From contig CAXXXS010000001.1 of assembly GCA_963665085.2 (NCBI GenBank), forward strand, positions 4,898,001 through 4,962,000: a DNA stretch of 64,000 nucleotides, written 5' to 3'. Under the pieces are notes generated by a model. The model searched no databases. It saw only the letters and a program-made list of their open reading frames with translations, and was not told the DNA's origin. Positions within the stretch are counted from its first letter, which is position 1. Each line of letters begins with the position of its first letter. This stretch comes from G963665085 sp963665085 (GTDB lineage: Bacteria > Bacteroidota > Bacteroidia > Bacteroidales > JAAAOM01). This document shows, one piece after another, positions 9,159 through 19,195 of this stretch. The position numbers and the translations under genes were made by a program.

Positions 9159-10433
9159 ATGTATAAAGCCTTAACCTTAATTCAATTTTTATTGAAACAA
9201 CTCGAATTAAAAAACAATAAACCAATAACATTGAACGTTATTTGGAATGTATTTTTTTGTCTTTTTATTTTCCCCATAACCTTAAATAGTCAGACAGCTA
9301 AAATAAACACTTCAAATCCTGACAGTCTTTATTTTGTTGCAAATAGCTATTCTCAAAATGGCAATTATGAACTTTGCAGAGAAATTTGTTTTTCTGTTCT
9401 TAATGATTATCCTAACTATCTTGATTTTAATCTTCTTGCAGGAAGAACTCTTGCCTGGGAAAATCAATTCGATAGCGCAAAAATATTGATTGAACCAATA
9501 ATTCTTGATAATCCATACCAAAAAGATGCCCTGTTGTTATTAGCGGACATTGAGATATGGCAAATTAACTATCAGGCAGCTTTGGCCTATGTCGATACTG
9601 GACTTGTTCAACTACCCCAAGACACTCTACTTTTATACAAAAGAGCAGAGATTATAAAAAAAATGGAAGCAAAACCCCCAATATCACCAATTTCATATGG
9701 CACAATGTCCATTGATTCTAACGCTATTGGCATTTCTTATTATTTTGATTTTTTCAAAAAACCATACATCGCAAGAAGGCATATGGTCTCTTTACAATAT
9801 ACAAAAATCACTAGGTTTGCTCCCATAAGTGGTAGGTTAAATATAGGTAATAATATATTTAACGGTAAGCAAGTATTTGATTCACCTTCGTATCAGGCAG
9901 AAATAGATGCGTATCCCCGCTTAGGTGAAAAAAGCTATTTATATTTAAATTATGGTATTGGAACAGGTGATTTTTTTCCTACTCATAAAGGCGGGCTTGA
10001 ATATTTTAAAGGCTTAAATAAAGGATTCGGATTATCAATAGGAGGCAGATACATGTACTGGGATAATTCAATTTATTTCTTAACAGGATCTATTTCTAAA
10101 TATTTTGGAGACTATTGGTTGTCATTCCGTCCATTTTTTACTATTAAAGAAGACATTTTATCAAATGCTTATTTATTTGAAAACCGAAAATATTTTGGCA
10201 GATATAATAGTTATCTGTTTGGATTAGTTGTTTTTGGTGATTCACCCGATCAACCTTTAATGTCAGCCCAGAAATTTGGAAATTTTAAAAGCACAAAATT
10301 TGTTGCTGGCATACAACATCGAATTCAACAATTTCAATTTAATGCCAGTGCTGGAATTCAATATGAAGAATTTCAGGTAAATAACTCAAGAACTAGAACA
10401 GAATATAGAATTGGTGTTAGTTATGTTTTTTAA
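9159..10433 (+). CDS. TPR-YaiO-family outer-membrane beta-barrel protein
   Basis: The 424-residue protein has a long N-terminus with an export hydrophobic stretch (about residues 28-44, ending LNSQ). Two or three TPR-like helical hairpins follow (about 50-165, for example NYELCREICFSVLNDYPNY and YQAALAYVDTGLVQLP). The C-terminal half (about 185-424) is a YaiO-type barrel of alternating aromatic strands ending RTEYRIGVSYVF with a terminal Phe. A periplasmic TPR fused to an outer-membrane barrel recalls PgaA, the poly-GlcNAc exporter, at about half its size. The HEAT and GT2 genes follow with overlap, so a role as the export pore of the polymer made by the GT2 is inferred. Confidence 0.8.
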   Translation: MYKALTLIQFLLKQLELKNNKPITLNVIWNVFFCLFIFPITLNSQTAKINTSNPDSLYFVANSYSQNGNYELCREICFSVLNDYPNYLDFNLLAGRTLAWENQFDSAKILIEPIILDNPYQKDALLLLADIEIWQINYQAALAYVDTGLVQLPQDTLLLYKRAEIIKKMEAKPPISPISYGTMSIDSNAIGISYYFDFFKKPYIARRHMVSLQYTKITRFAPISGRLNIGNNIFNGKQVFDSPSYQAEIDAYPRLGEKSYLYLNYGIGTGDFFPTHKGGLEYFKGLNKGFGLSIGGRYMYWDNSIYFLTGSISKYFGDYWLSFRPFFTIKEDILSNAYLFENRKYFGRYNSYLFGLVVFGDSPDQPLMSAQKFGNFKSTKFVAGIQHRIQQFQFNASAGIQYEEFQVNNSRTRTEYRIGVSYVF

Positions 10434-11718
10434 AAGAATAGTATATATAGTCATTCTGTTAGTGAGCCTTTCCTCAAAAGGAATTTGTTCTGATTTTGCA
10501 CAAAACATTGTCTCAGATACAAATAACCTCTCAGCAAAGAATGACACAACAGTATTAATAGATTCTATTTCCATCTCTAATAAAAAAATTACAGAAGAGA
10601 AAAAATTACCTGGACTTAAAACCACCTGGTACTTTCCAAATGCTGAATTTGATAAACCTGCAATCTTAATCTATATCTTAACTGGAGTTATTATTTATTC
10701 AATTTCTTCAATTATCATCATGCTTATTTTTATGATGATTAACAGAAATAGAAGAGATAAAACGACTTTAATTGCTAATGATTTAAAAGGACATTATCAA
10801 AAAGCTCTATTTGATTATCTTGAACATGAAGAAAATAATACAGAACAACTAATTGAAATCAGGGAAATTGCCAATTCAGCATTTACCAGGAAAATTCTGA
10901 TAAATGAAATGATCGACTTAAGTATTAACCTTCAAAAAGAAAAAGTTGATATTTTAAGGAATCTTTATTATGAATTAGGACTTAATGAAGATTCTCTCAC
11001 AAAACTAACCAACAGACATTGGCATACAAGGGTTAAAGGATTTAAAGAATGCGCTTTTATGAATATTCAGGAAGCACAGCCATTAATTGAGAAAAGGCTT
11101 AATAGTAGAAATGACATTGAACGCTCTGAAGCACAGTTAGCACTAGTCCGTTTAAATACTGAAGATCCTTACTCTTTTTTAGATAATCTAACACGTCCAT
11201 TTTCTGTTTGGGAACAAAATATTGTTCACCAGGAAATAACATACCATAATCTTAACATCCCAAAATTTGAAAGATGGTATGATTCGGATAACGAAAGCAT
11301 TAGAATGTTTTCAGCAAAAATGACTCAGTTATTTAACCAAAAAAATTCTTGGGACAAGTTGATTGAGCTATTAAATGACAAAAATGAAAAAATTAGGGCT
11401 TCTGCAATAAATTCACTTGGAATACTTGGAATTACAGACTCTCAATCTACCTTAAGAGAACAATATCAACATGAAAATGACGACAACAAATTATTTATAA
11501 TACAAGCATTATCGAAATTTAAGGATATAAACAATCTTGTGTTTTTTAAGCATATAATTGAAGAAGAAGAAAAAAATGTATGGTTACAAGTTGAGGCAGC
11601 TAAAGGGATAAAAGAAATAGGCGACGAAGGAAATAATGAGTTAAATAACTTGTTAACGAGTGAAGATTATAGAAACTATCAAATTGTCATAAAACACGTG
11701 CTTGATGAGCGCATATAA
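10423..11718 (+). CDS. Membrane-anchored HEAT-repeat protein of the exopolysaccharide cluster
   Basis: I place the start at ATG 10423, which overlaps the previous gene by 11 bp and begins directly with a signal-like sequence (FKRIVYIVILLVSLSSKGICS). A TTG at 10411 is an alternative. A second hydrophobic helix at about residues 83-107 (AILIYILTGVIIYSISSIIIMLIFMM) would leave the remaining ~320 residues in the cytoplasm. These form paired alpha-helices of HEAT type, with clear units such as EKIRASAINSLGILGITDS and VWLQVEAAKGIKEIGDEG. HEAT arrays are scaffolds, so the likely job is to couple the GT2 synthase encoded 8 bp downstream to the envelope partners. No enzymatic motif is present. Confidence 0.75.
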   Translation: MFFKRIVYIVILLVSLSSKGICSDFAQNIVSDTNNLSAKNDTTVLIDSISISNKKITEEKKLPGLKTTWYFPNAEFDKPAILIYILTGVIIYSISSIIIMLIFMMINRNRRDKTTLIANDLKGHYQKALFDYLEHEENNTEQLIEIREIANSAFTRKILINEMIDLSINLQKEKVDILRNLYYELGLNEDSLTKLTNRHWHTRVKGFKECAFMNIQEAQPLIEKRLNSRNDIERSEAQLALVRLNTEDPYSFLDNLTRPFSVWEQNIVHQEITYHNLNIPKFERWYDSDNESIRMFSAKMTQLFNQKNSWDKLIELLNDKNEKIRASAINSLGILGITDSQSTLREQYQHENDDNKLFIIQALSKFKDINNLVFFKHIIEEEEKNVWLQVEAAKGIKEIGDEGNNELNNLLTSEDYRNYQIVIKHVLDERI

Positions 11719-11726
11719 ATTTTAAT

Positions 11727-13148
11727 ATGGAATTTATATTAGACACATTACGTTTTCTCGCAGGAAATTTATTATTTATAATTACAATATCAATATTCCT
11801 GTCTTATGTTTTTTTGGGTACTGTCAGTGCCTTTTCTTTGCAGTGGTATTTAAGAAAAAACAGCTATGTCAATTATAATGAATTGATGCTATCTCCCTTT
11901 CTTCCAAGCACTTCAATTATTGTTCCTGCACATAACGAAAGTAAAAGCTGCATAGAGAATATAGAAGCTTTACTTTCTCTTTATTATAGAGAATTTGATG
12001 TGATATTTATAAATGACGGAAGCACTGATGACACCTTAGATAAACTCAAAAAGGTATTCGATTTGGAAAAGGTCGATTATGCTTTTGATTATAGGCTCCC
12101 ATGTAAAAGAATTCGTGGTGTTTATAAATCAAAAAACCATGATTACCGAAAATTAACTGTTATAGATAAACTAAACGGAGGAAAATCCGATGCGCTTAAT
12201 GCTGGCATCAATGTTAGCAAAAGCGAACTAGTTACATGTGTTGATGCAGATTCTATAATGGAACATGATGCACTACTTAAACTAGTTAAACCATTTCTTG
12301 AAGAAACCGATAAAAAAGTAATTGCTACAGGCGGTGTAATCCGTATTGCCAACTCCTGTGATGTTGAAAAAGGGCGTATTACTAAAGTAAATCTGCCTAG
12401 AAACTTTTTTGCCCGTATTCAAGTGCTTGAATATACCAGGGCTTTTCTAATGGCCAGAATGGCATGGAGCAAACTAGATGGATTACTTTTAATCTCAGGG
12501 GCATTAGGTATGTTTGACAGAGAAACAGTAATCAATTGTGGTGGATATGACGTAAATACGGTTGGTGAAGATATGGAACTTGTTGTAAGAATGAGAAGGT
12601 ATATGGTACAACAAAAAACACCTTATATTGTTACTTACATACCTGATCCTCTTTGCTGGACAGAGGTGCCAACTAAAATTAAAATCCATCATAGTCAACG
12701 TAACAGATGGACGCGTGGAACAATGGAGACTTTATTTAAACATATAAAAGTTTTCTACAATCCACGATACGGTAAATTTGGAATGTTAGGCTATCCTTAT
12801 TGGTTTTTTTATGAATGGTTAGCTCCATTACTAGAGTTCTTTGGTTTAGTTTACTTTGCTGTTCTTGTTATTTTAGGTTGGGTAAACTGGTCGTTTTTCC
12901 TGCTGCTTCTGGTATTTGTCTATACATTTGCTGTTTCTCTCTCTACGTGGGCAATACTTTTTGAGGAGAAAACTTATCACAAATACAACAAAAAAAGAGA
13001 TATTCTAAAATTAATAGTTACGGCCTTTTTAGAACCTATTTTATATCATCCAATGACTGTATTTTGGGCAATTAGAGCTAATATTGAATTCTTATTTGGC
13101 AAAAGAGGTTGGGGAAAAATGGTACATGAAGGATTTAACCATGATTAA
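11727..13148 (+). CDS. Processive family-2 glycosyltransferase (polysaccharide synthase), integral membrane
   Basis: The 473-residue protein has an N-terminal membrane helix (about 12-38), a cytosolic GT-A domain, and several C-terminal helices (about 350-460). The catalytic signatures are present: INDGSTDD and CVDADS (the two nucleotide-sugar/metal aspartates), the acceptor-site GEDMEL, and QRNRW, the Q-x-x-R-W motif of processive synthases such as PgaC, cellulose and hyaluronan synthases. It should polymerise a sugar from a nucleotide donor while extruding the chain across the inner membrane. The sugar is not determinable by eye. It ends the tight yaiO-like/HEAT/GT2 operon, 8 bp after the HEAT gene. 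Confidence 0.9.
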   Translation: MEFILDTLRFLAGNLLFIITISIFLSYVFLGTVSAFSLQWYLRKNSYVNYNELMLSPFLPSTSIIVPAHNESKSCIENIEALLSLYYREFDVIFINDGSTDDTLDKLKKVFDLEKVDYAFDYRLPCKRIRGVYKSKNHDYRKLTVIDKLNGGKSDALNAGINVSKSELVTCVDADSIMEHDALLKLVKPFLEETDKKVIATGGVIRIANSCDVEKGRITKVNLPRNFFARIQVLEYTRAFLMARMAWSKLDGLLLISGALGMFDRETVINCGGYDVNTVGEDMELVVRMRRYMVQQKTPYIVTYIPDPLCWTEVPTKIKIHHSQRNRWTRGTMETLFKHIKVFYNPRYGKFGMLGYPYWFFYEWLAPLLEFFGLVYFAVLVILGWVNWSFFLLLLVFVYTFAVSLSTWAILFEEKTYHKYNKKRDILKLIVTAFLEPILYHPMTVFWAIRANIEFLFGKRGWGKMVHEGFNHD

Positions 13149-13311
13149 TTTAATAATAAAAGATTATATTAGACATAATATATATGCTATTTATCAAATA
13201 AAAATTGATTTAGAACCTGTTTTACTTTATTTTTAAATAAAAAAAATAATATTTGTAATGTTGTTATAACAACAAAAAAACGAATGAAAATAGAAACCAA
13301 TATCATATATC

Positions 13312-15219
13312 ATGAAAGTTAGAAAAATAAATTATTTAGTTCTTTCTGTTTTAGTTTTAGCTATACTCGCTAGATGTCAGAAAGAGGAAACGTTAGATAT
13401 TGATTGGCAAAATAATTATACTAAAAAAGGAAACCTGTTAATATCAAATAACCCTTACCAGCTATCTTCCCAAAGAATCAGTTTAGTAAATGAGCTTGTT
13501 CCAATAGTAAATAACGAAACAAGTGAACTAACATTAAAAAGTACAACTGATTTTTCCAAAATTGAACTTACAAACAATTATGCATTTAAACTGATGGCTG
13601 AAGTTGCTTCTCCAGTTTATGATGACAACACACTTCAGGCTACACATGTTGCAATTAAAGATAACTATGCCTTTGTAACATATAATACACGCGGTTCAGA
13701 GTGGCAAGGAGGAGTTGAAGTTTTTAATGTATCAGATCTGGAAAATCCAAGTTTAGTATCAAGTGTTATTCTTCCTAATGCAGATGTAAGTTCTGTTGAT
13801 TACTATAATGGTGCCATATACATTGTTGGTGCGACTGGTGATTACGAAGCATTGGGATATAACTCAGCTGCATTTCTTGAGGTTTTAGATCTTGATGAAA
13901 ACATGGAAATAAGTTCAATTGATACCATGATTGATATTTCATCTTATGCAGGAACTGACATCATTGTTACAGAAGCTGGTATTATGTGTACAAGTGGTTC
14001 TGATGGAAGTTTAACCGTATTTGATTTTGATTATAACATTGTACAAGAAATTGATATCGCCGATGCCAGATCATTAGACGTAAATAGCAGCTATATATAT
14101 GTTCTTCAAGGTGAAGATGGAAATATTCAGAAGTATGACTTAACAACATTTAATCTGGTTTCAAATATTGCATTGGAATCTTCAAACACTCCTGGTCCTA
14201 AATCCGAAATTGCTGTTAACGAAGATTATATTTTCGCAGCAATGAATGAAGGTGGATTGTCTATGCTTAATAGCGATGGAACATTAAAACAGCATATAGC
14301 AAAACCAGAAACCCCAGAAGGAAGTTTGGATGAAAATCACGTAACAAATAGTGTTTCTTTAAATAACGATCTTGTTTTAATCGGTAATGGAGAATCTGGA
14401 GTAAATGTTGGTGGAATAGTTGAAGAAATTAGCGACAGTATTTATATTCTTGGAAGTATGCAATTTGACGGATATGCATCTACAAATTTTGTTGAATCAA
14501 AAGATAGTGTAATATTCGTTGCAACAGGATTAGAAGGCTTTAAAATCATATCCATTACAATCGATGAGGGTGTTCCTGATACAATAACACCAACAGAACC
14601 TTGTACATCTCTTTTAGGTGATATCTCTGAATTATTCCCAGAGCTAACAAATGCTAAAGAATTACACCCTGAATTATTCAGTGACACAAGTACTGTAAAT
14701 ATATACATAGAAGAAGAAACCGAATTATACGTAACTTTTATAGACGAAGGAGCATCTTTAAGAAACACCTTTGGATATTATACATATCAAGCAGATAATC
14801 CACCTACAAGTATAGATGAAATAGAACGAAATATTATTTTTCCTAATGTATCAAAAATTGATGAAGGTGGTGCTCTTCAATATGGTGATAAAGTAAAGAT
14901 TGGTGATGCTCCATTCCCTGCTGGTACGGTTGTTGGTTTCTATCTAACCGCTGCAGGATGGCAAAATGGAACAACAGTTGAAGGATATTACACACATTAT
15001 ACTAATGCAGAATTTAATACAGCTGAAAAACAACAATCTACACTATTTATTAGTAACAGATGTAATGATTTAGTTCTAACATTTGAAGATACTAAAGAAA
15101 CTTTAAGTTATTGTGACCATGACTTTAATGATTTAATAATTACTATTCATGATAATAATGAAGGAGTTCCTAACACAAAAATTAATAATGATGGGATAAT
15201 AGAATATTTTATTGAATAA
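13312..15219 (+). CDS. Lipoprotein with LVIVD-like beta-propeller and DUF4114-like C-terminal domain
   Basis: The 635-residue protein opens with a lipoprotein signal peptide (VLSVLVLAILARC, Cys about residue 22). Residues ~90-425 show repeated four-strand blades of LVIVD type, for example GGVEVFNVSDLENPSLVSSV, NYAFVTYNTRG and DYIFAAMNEGGLSML. The C-terminal ~190 residues contain an acidic DUF4114-like module that ends DHDFNDLIITIHDNN, a probable calcium-binding strand pair. It lies 163 bp after the GT2 synthase and ends at a strong terminator. It may be a surface-exposed matrix or polymer-binding partner of the exopolysaccharide cluster, but no direct functional evidence is visible. Confidence 0.75.
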   Translation: MKVRKINYLVLSVLVLAILARCQKEETLDIDWQNNYTKKGNLLISNNPYQLSSQRISLVNELVPIVNNETSELTLKSTTDFSKIELTNNYAFKLMAEVASPVYDDNTLQATHVAIKDNYAFVTYNTRGSEWQGGVEVFNVSDLENPSLVSSVILPNADVSSVDYYNGAIYIVGATGDYEALGYNSAAFLEVLDLDENMEISSIDTMIDISSYAGTDIIVTEAGIMCTSGSDGSLTVFDFDYNIVQEIDIADARSLDVNSSYIYVLQGEDGNIQKYDLTTFNLVSNIALESSNTPGPKSEIAVNEDYIFAAMNEGGLSMLNSDGTLKQHIAKPETPEGSLDENHVTNSVSLNNDLVLIGNGESGVNVGGIVEEISDSIYILGSMQFDGYASTNFVESKDSVIFVATGLEGFKIISITIDEGVPDTITPTEPCTSLLGDISELFPELTNAKELHPELFSDTSTVNIYIEEETELYVTFIDEGASLRNTFGYYTYQADNPPTSIDEIERNIIFPNVSKIDEGGALQYGDKVKIGDAPFPAGTVVGFYLTAAGWQNGTTVEGYYTHYTNAEFNTAEKQQSTLFISNRCNDLVLTFEDTKETLSYCDHDFNDLIITIHDNNEGVPNTKINNDGIIEYFIE

Positions 15220-15233
15220 AAAATATTCCAGCA

Positions 15234-15272
15234 AAAAAAGGGATTATGATATATTCATAATCCCTTTTTTTG
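15234..15272. terminator. Intrinsic terminator after the lipoprotein gene
   Basis: GGGATTATGA (15240-15249) and TCATAATCCC (15255-15264) form a 10-bp perfect stem with a 5-nt loop. It is flanked by A6 before and T8 after, so it can work from both sides: it terminates the + strand cluster and could also stop minus-strand transcripts of the decarboxylase gene. Confidence 0.85.
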
Positions 15273-15331
15273 TTTTATCTTTTACCAACTATTTTTTAGT
15301 ATCATGCCACTTTTCTTAGGAACAATATTAA

Positions 15332-16738
15332 TTACACGTTATATCCGAGAATCTGTAGCATATCATCAACAGTTTGCTCATTTCTATATACATAGTCAAT
15401 AAAGTTCCCTGTTTCGTCTCGATCTATAATAACATGTTTTGGTGAGGGAATTAAACAATGTTTTATTCCACCATATCCACTAATTGAATCCTGATATGCA
15501 CCGGTATGGAAAAAGCCAAGATAAAGAGGTTCTTTACCTTTATCCAAAAATCTCGGAAGTAATATCTGTTGATTTAAATCTTCAGAATTATAATAATCGG
15601 AGTGATCACAACTTATTCCACCAATATTTACTCGGGTATATTCATTCTCCCATTTATTTACAGGTAAAAGAATAAATTTTTCAAATATTGACCATGCATC
15701 TGGTATTGTATTCATCAGACTATTATTGATTATATACCAAAGCTCTGTGTCGTTTTGCTGTTTTTGTTCAATTACTTTAAATATGATAGCTCCACTTTCA
15801 CCTACCGTATATTTTCCAAACTCAGTAAAAATATGTGGGTCAGGAATTCCTTCACTGGCACATGATTGCTTGATTAATGCCACAATCTCTTTTATCATGT
15901 ATTCGTAATCATACTCAAAACCAAGGTGGCTCCTTATTGGAAATCCGCCCCCTAGGTTTAATGAATCGAGTGTTGAGGATTGTTTCTTTAGTTCAATATA
16001 TAATTTTAGCGCTTTCTTAAATTCTCCCCAATAATAGAAACTATCCTTTATCCCAGAATCAACAAAAAAATGCAACATTTTTAATTCCAGGTTTTCATTA
16101 TCCTTTATCATTGAATTATAAAACGAAAGGATATCTGTATGCCTGATTCCCAATCTTGAAGTATAGTATGCAGATTGAGCTTCTTCATCTATTGCCATAC
16201 GAATGCCAATCTTTATTTTTTTACCATTCGCATATTTTTGAACACGTTCTAACTCTGTTGCACTATCTAGCACAATAATTGAGTTTTTAAAACCTGCATT
16301 ATTAAGTTTGATAATCTTTTGTATATATTCATCAGTCTTGTAACCATTATGAACAATTGCCCTGGATTTATCAATTTCTCCTTTTTTATACAATTTTTCA
16401 ATCAGATCGATATCAAAAGAAGATGATGTTTCAAGGTTTACTTTATGCCTTAATGCAGCTTCTATAACATGATGAAAGTGACAACATTTTGTACAATAAC
16501 AATAATGGTATCGCCCACTATAATTATTATTCTTTATTGCTCTATTGAAAAGATTACGAGCTCGTTTAATTTGTTCTCCTATTCTTGGCAGATACACCAA
16601 TTTAAAAGGAGTCTCGTATTTATTAATAAGATATTTTAAAGAAACGCCATGAAATGTTAAATAACCTTCATGCAAATCAAAACCGTCTTGAGGAAAATAA
16701 AAAGACTGTTCAATAAGGTCAAAATAAGTATTCTTCAT
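15332..16738 (-). CDS. Biosynthetic-type arginine decarboxylase (PLP fold III)
   Basis: The 468-residue protein from ATG 16738 belongs to the alanine-racemase-fold PLP decarboxylases. The PLP lysine is in YCYCTKCC; a glycine-rich phosphate-binding loop reads LNLGGGFPI; and the C-terminal segment GAYQDSISGYGG matches the conserved end of the fold. The sequence resembles the ~460-residue Bacteroidota arginine decarboxylases, shorter than SpeA of proteobacteria. The product agmatine would feed polyamine synthesis. An upstream in-frame ATG at 16774 lies on the putative -7 promoter box, so 16738 is preferred. Diaminopimelate or ornithine specificity is less likely but not excluded. Confidence 0.75.
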   Translation of the reverse strand: MKNTYFDLIEQSFYFPQDGFDLHEGYLTFHGVSLKYLINKYETPFKLVYLPRIGEQIKRARNLFNRAIKNNNYSGRYHYCYCTKCCHFHHVIEAALRHKVNLETSSSFDIDLIEKLYKKGEIDKSRAIVHNGYKTDEYIQKIIKLNNAGFKNSIIVLDSATELERVQKYANGKKIKIGIRMAIDEEAQSAYYTSRLGIRHTDILSFYNSMIKDNENLELKMLHFFVDSGIKDSFYYWGEFKKALKLYIELKKQSSTLDSLNLGGGFPIRSHLGFEYDYEYMIKEIVALIKQSCASEGIPDPHIFTEFGKYTVGESGAIIFKVIEQKQQNDTELWYIINNSLMNTIPDAWSIFEKFILLPVNKWENEYTRVNIGGISCDHSDYYNSEDLNQQILLPRFLDKGKEPLYLGFFHTGAYQDSISGYGGIKHCLIPSPKHVIIDRDETGNFIDYVYRNEQTVDDMLQILGYNV

Positions 16739-16771
16739 TCTACATAAAATACAAAAACGACAAAAAAAATG

Positions 16772-16807
16772 CAAGTATACAAATTGCTTTTATTTTAAAA
16801 ACAACAA
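16772..16807 (-). promoter_or_regulatory. Promoter of the arginine decarboxylase gene
   Basis: On the minus strand a TTGTTG (16807-16802), a 22-bp spacer and TATACTTG (16779-16772) match the Bacteroidota -33 TTG / -7 TAnnTTTG layout with one mismatch. Transcription would start near 16765, downstream of the alternative ATG at 16774 and 27 nt before ATG 16738. Confidence 0.4.
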
Positions 16808-16846
16808 AACAATGAAAAAATGTTCTTCAACACTTTTATTTTTTAT

Positions 16847-19195
16847 TTACATATTTAAATACCTTCCCAAAACAGACATAAAAACCTCTTTATCAACAGG
16901 TTTAGACAAATAATCACAACACCCTGCCTCAAATGTTTTTTTTCTGTCTTCTTGCATTGAGTAAGCTGTTTGTGCTATAATTGGAAGATTAGGCCTAAAC
17001 TTTAATATCTCTTTTGTTGCTTCTAAACCATCCAACAATGGCATTCTGATATCCATTAAAACAAGATTGATATTTGGATTTTTCTGACAATACTCAACCG
17101 TCTCAAAACCATTCTTTGCATGAATAACATTAATATTCTTTTGTTGCAGCACTTCTTCAATGAAAAGAAGGTTTGTTTCATCATCTTCAGCAACCAATAC
17201 TGTTTGACAAGGGATTGATGTATTATTCGTCTTTACTGGTTGATATGGTAATGTAAAATAAAAAGTAGATCCTTTTCCTAATTCTGATTCTACCCATAAT
17301 TTACCGCCAAGGAGTTCACTCAATTTTTTTGATATAGCAAGTCCAAGACCTGTTCCTCCATGTTTTCTGGTTAAATGATCCTCAACCTGCCTAAAACGCT
17401 CAAAGATTTTTTCTTGCATTTCCTTTGCTATTCCAATACCGGTATCTTCAACAAAAAATTGAATATTTTGAGCGTTTAAATGATAACCAAACCTTATTTG
17501 CCCACAATTTGTAAACTTTATGGCATTGTTTAAAAGATTTGTTAATATTTGTCGTAATCTCACATAATCAGTTAAAACAATACTTTCGTCATTTCCCAAC
17601 CCCTTTTTAGAATATAAACAAATATCATTCTTCTTAGCAATAGGATGAAAAAAAGTAAATATTTCTTGAATTACTTCATTTAAATGAACATTATTTCTAT
17701 TAATTGTCAAACCTTCAGTTTCAATTCTTGAAATATCTAGAATATCATTAACGATTGTTAATAATTGCTTACTTGAATCAATAATAATTTGTGTGTAAAA
17801 TTTTCTTTTTTCTTCGGTTAAATCTTTCTTAAGCAACATATTAGAAAAACCAATAATCCCATTCATTGGTGTTCTAATTTCATGGCTCATATTAGCAAGG
17901 AATGACGACTTTAATTTATCGCTTTCTTCAGCTGCATCCTTAGCTTTTACAAGCTCTTGCTCATATTGCTTTTGCCTATTAATATCCATATGGATACCTA
18001 TTGCCCTAACAGGTTCCCCTGTTTCATTTCGTTCAAATATTTTGCCCCAGTTAAGTACCCATTTCCAAGTACCTTCTTTAGTTTTTAAACGATGCTCAAC
18101 CTTATAGACTGGGATTTCCCCTCTCTTATGTTTTTCTGATATCTCTTTAGACTTAATATAATCATCTGGATGTATAATATTAAGTACATCACTTATTGTT
18201 CCTGACATTTCCTCAGGTTCATACCCCAACATTTTAGCCCATTGATCATTGCGCTTAATTTCGCCAGTTATAAAATTTTGATCCCAAAAAGCCAGGTTAG
18301 CCCCTTCAAGTGCAAATGCCAGTGTATTTTTACTTTCTTCTAATTCTTGTTCTGTATATTTTCTAATGGTAATATCGTTAACGAAACACAAATAAGCTGG
18401 CATATTATTCCATTCTATCTGTGTATAATTTACAAATAGCCAAATTAATTTTCCATCTTTTCGTTTAATCCGGATGTCATGAGAAAATTTCTTACCTTTT
18501 TTGAGATTGTCTAATAACTTTTGAATTATTTGTTTATCATCAGAATAAAGTAAATCTAATACTTTTAAAGAACATATTTCTTCTTTAGAATATCCTATAA
18601 TCTTTGAAGTAGAGGGATTAGAATATACACAATATCCATTCTGAACAACAAAAATTCCTTCAATTGAATTCTCGAACAATTGCCTATACTTTTCCTCGCT
18701 TTTTTTAAGAATAAGTTCATTTCTTCTTAATTCAGAAATATCTTCAATGATTGCTATTCCGAACTTAAATTTCCCATTCTCATCTTCAACTTTTGATGCC
18801 GTTAATCGTCCCCAAACAATTTCGCCTTTTTTATTAAAATATCTTTTCTCTATCGTATATGAACCTCTATCCCCTTTTATTACATTTAACGCTTTTCTAA
18901 AATCTTTAAGGTAATCATCCGGATGACTTATTGATTGGAAGGTTGAGCCTATCAATTTCTCTTTAGGAAAGCCAAACATATTTACAATCTGCTCATTTAC
19001 ATCCCTGATCTTGAATTCACTATCAACCAACGCAACGCCAAAAGGGCTATTTGAGAAGATGTTTTCAAACCATTCCTCACTTTCCTTTAATAGTTCTATC
19101 TGTTTGTTTTTACTATTAAGTTCAGTTTGTAAGAATTCGAGTTGCTGCTCTAGGTTTTTAATTTTAGTTTTTAGTTTATCGTTAGGTTCTTTCAT
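16847..19195 (-). CDS. Three-PAS hybrid sensor histidine kinase with receiver domain
   Basis: The 782-residue protein has an N-terminal coiled coil (1-40) and three PAS domains (about 42-160, 165-285 and 290-410; each ends in a PAC-like motif such as FGIAIIEDISELR). A dimerisation/phosphoacceptor domain carries H in SFLANMSHEIRTPMNG, and the ATPase domain has N-box NAIKF, G1 DTGIGI and GGTGLGL. A C-terminal receiver (about 660-780) carries Asp in NLVLMDIRMP and Lys in YLSKPV. No membrane segment is seen, so it senses a cytosolic signal. It probably passes phosphate from His to its own Asp and on to an unlinked phosphotransfer partner. No output regulator is adjacent. Confidence 0.9.
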   Translation of the reverse strand: MKEPNDKLKTKIKNLEQQLEFLQTELNSKNKQIELLKESEEWFENIFSNSPFGVALVDSEFKIRDVNEQIVNMFGFPKEKLIGSTFQSISHPDDYLKDFRKALNVIKGDRGSYTIEKRYFNKKGEIVWGRLTASKVEDENGKFKFGIAIIEDISELRRNELILKKSEEKYRQLFENSIEGIFVVQNGYCVYSNPSTSKIIGYSKEEICSLKVLDLLYSDDKQIIQKLLDNLKKGKKFSHDIRIKRKDGKLIWLFVNYTQIEWNNMPAYLCFVNDITIRKYTEQELEESKNTLAFALEGANLAFWDQNFITGEIKRNDQWAKMLGYEPEEMSGTISDVLNIIHPDDYIKSKEISEKHKRGEIPVYKVEHRLKTKEGTWKWVLNWGKIFERNETGEPVRAIGIHMDINRQKQYEQELVKAKDAAEESDKLKSSFLANMSHEIRTPMNGIIGFSNMLLKKDLTEEKRKFYTQIIIDSSKQLLTIVNDILDISRIETEGLTINRNNVHLNEVIQEIFTFFHPIAKKNDICLYSKKGLGNDESIVLTDYVRLRQILTNLLNNAIKFTNCGQIRFGYHLNAQNIQFFVEDTGIGIAKEMQEKIFERFRQVEDHLTRKHGGTGLGLAISKKLSELLGGKLWVESELGKGSTFYFTLPYQPVKTNNTSIPCQTVLVAEDDETNLLFIEEVLQQKNINVIHAKNGFETVEYCQKNPNINLVLMDIRMPLLDGLEATKEILKFRPNLPIIAQTAYSMQEDRKKTFEAGCCDYLSKPVDKEVFMSVLGRYLNM

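Noticed and set aside
14442..14768. 108-codon open frame antisense to the LVIVD/DUF4114 lipoprotein
   Set aside because: It is a shadow of a well-supported gene, with no recognisable domain or start signals.
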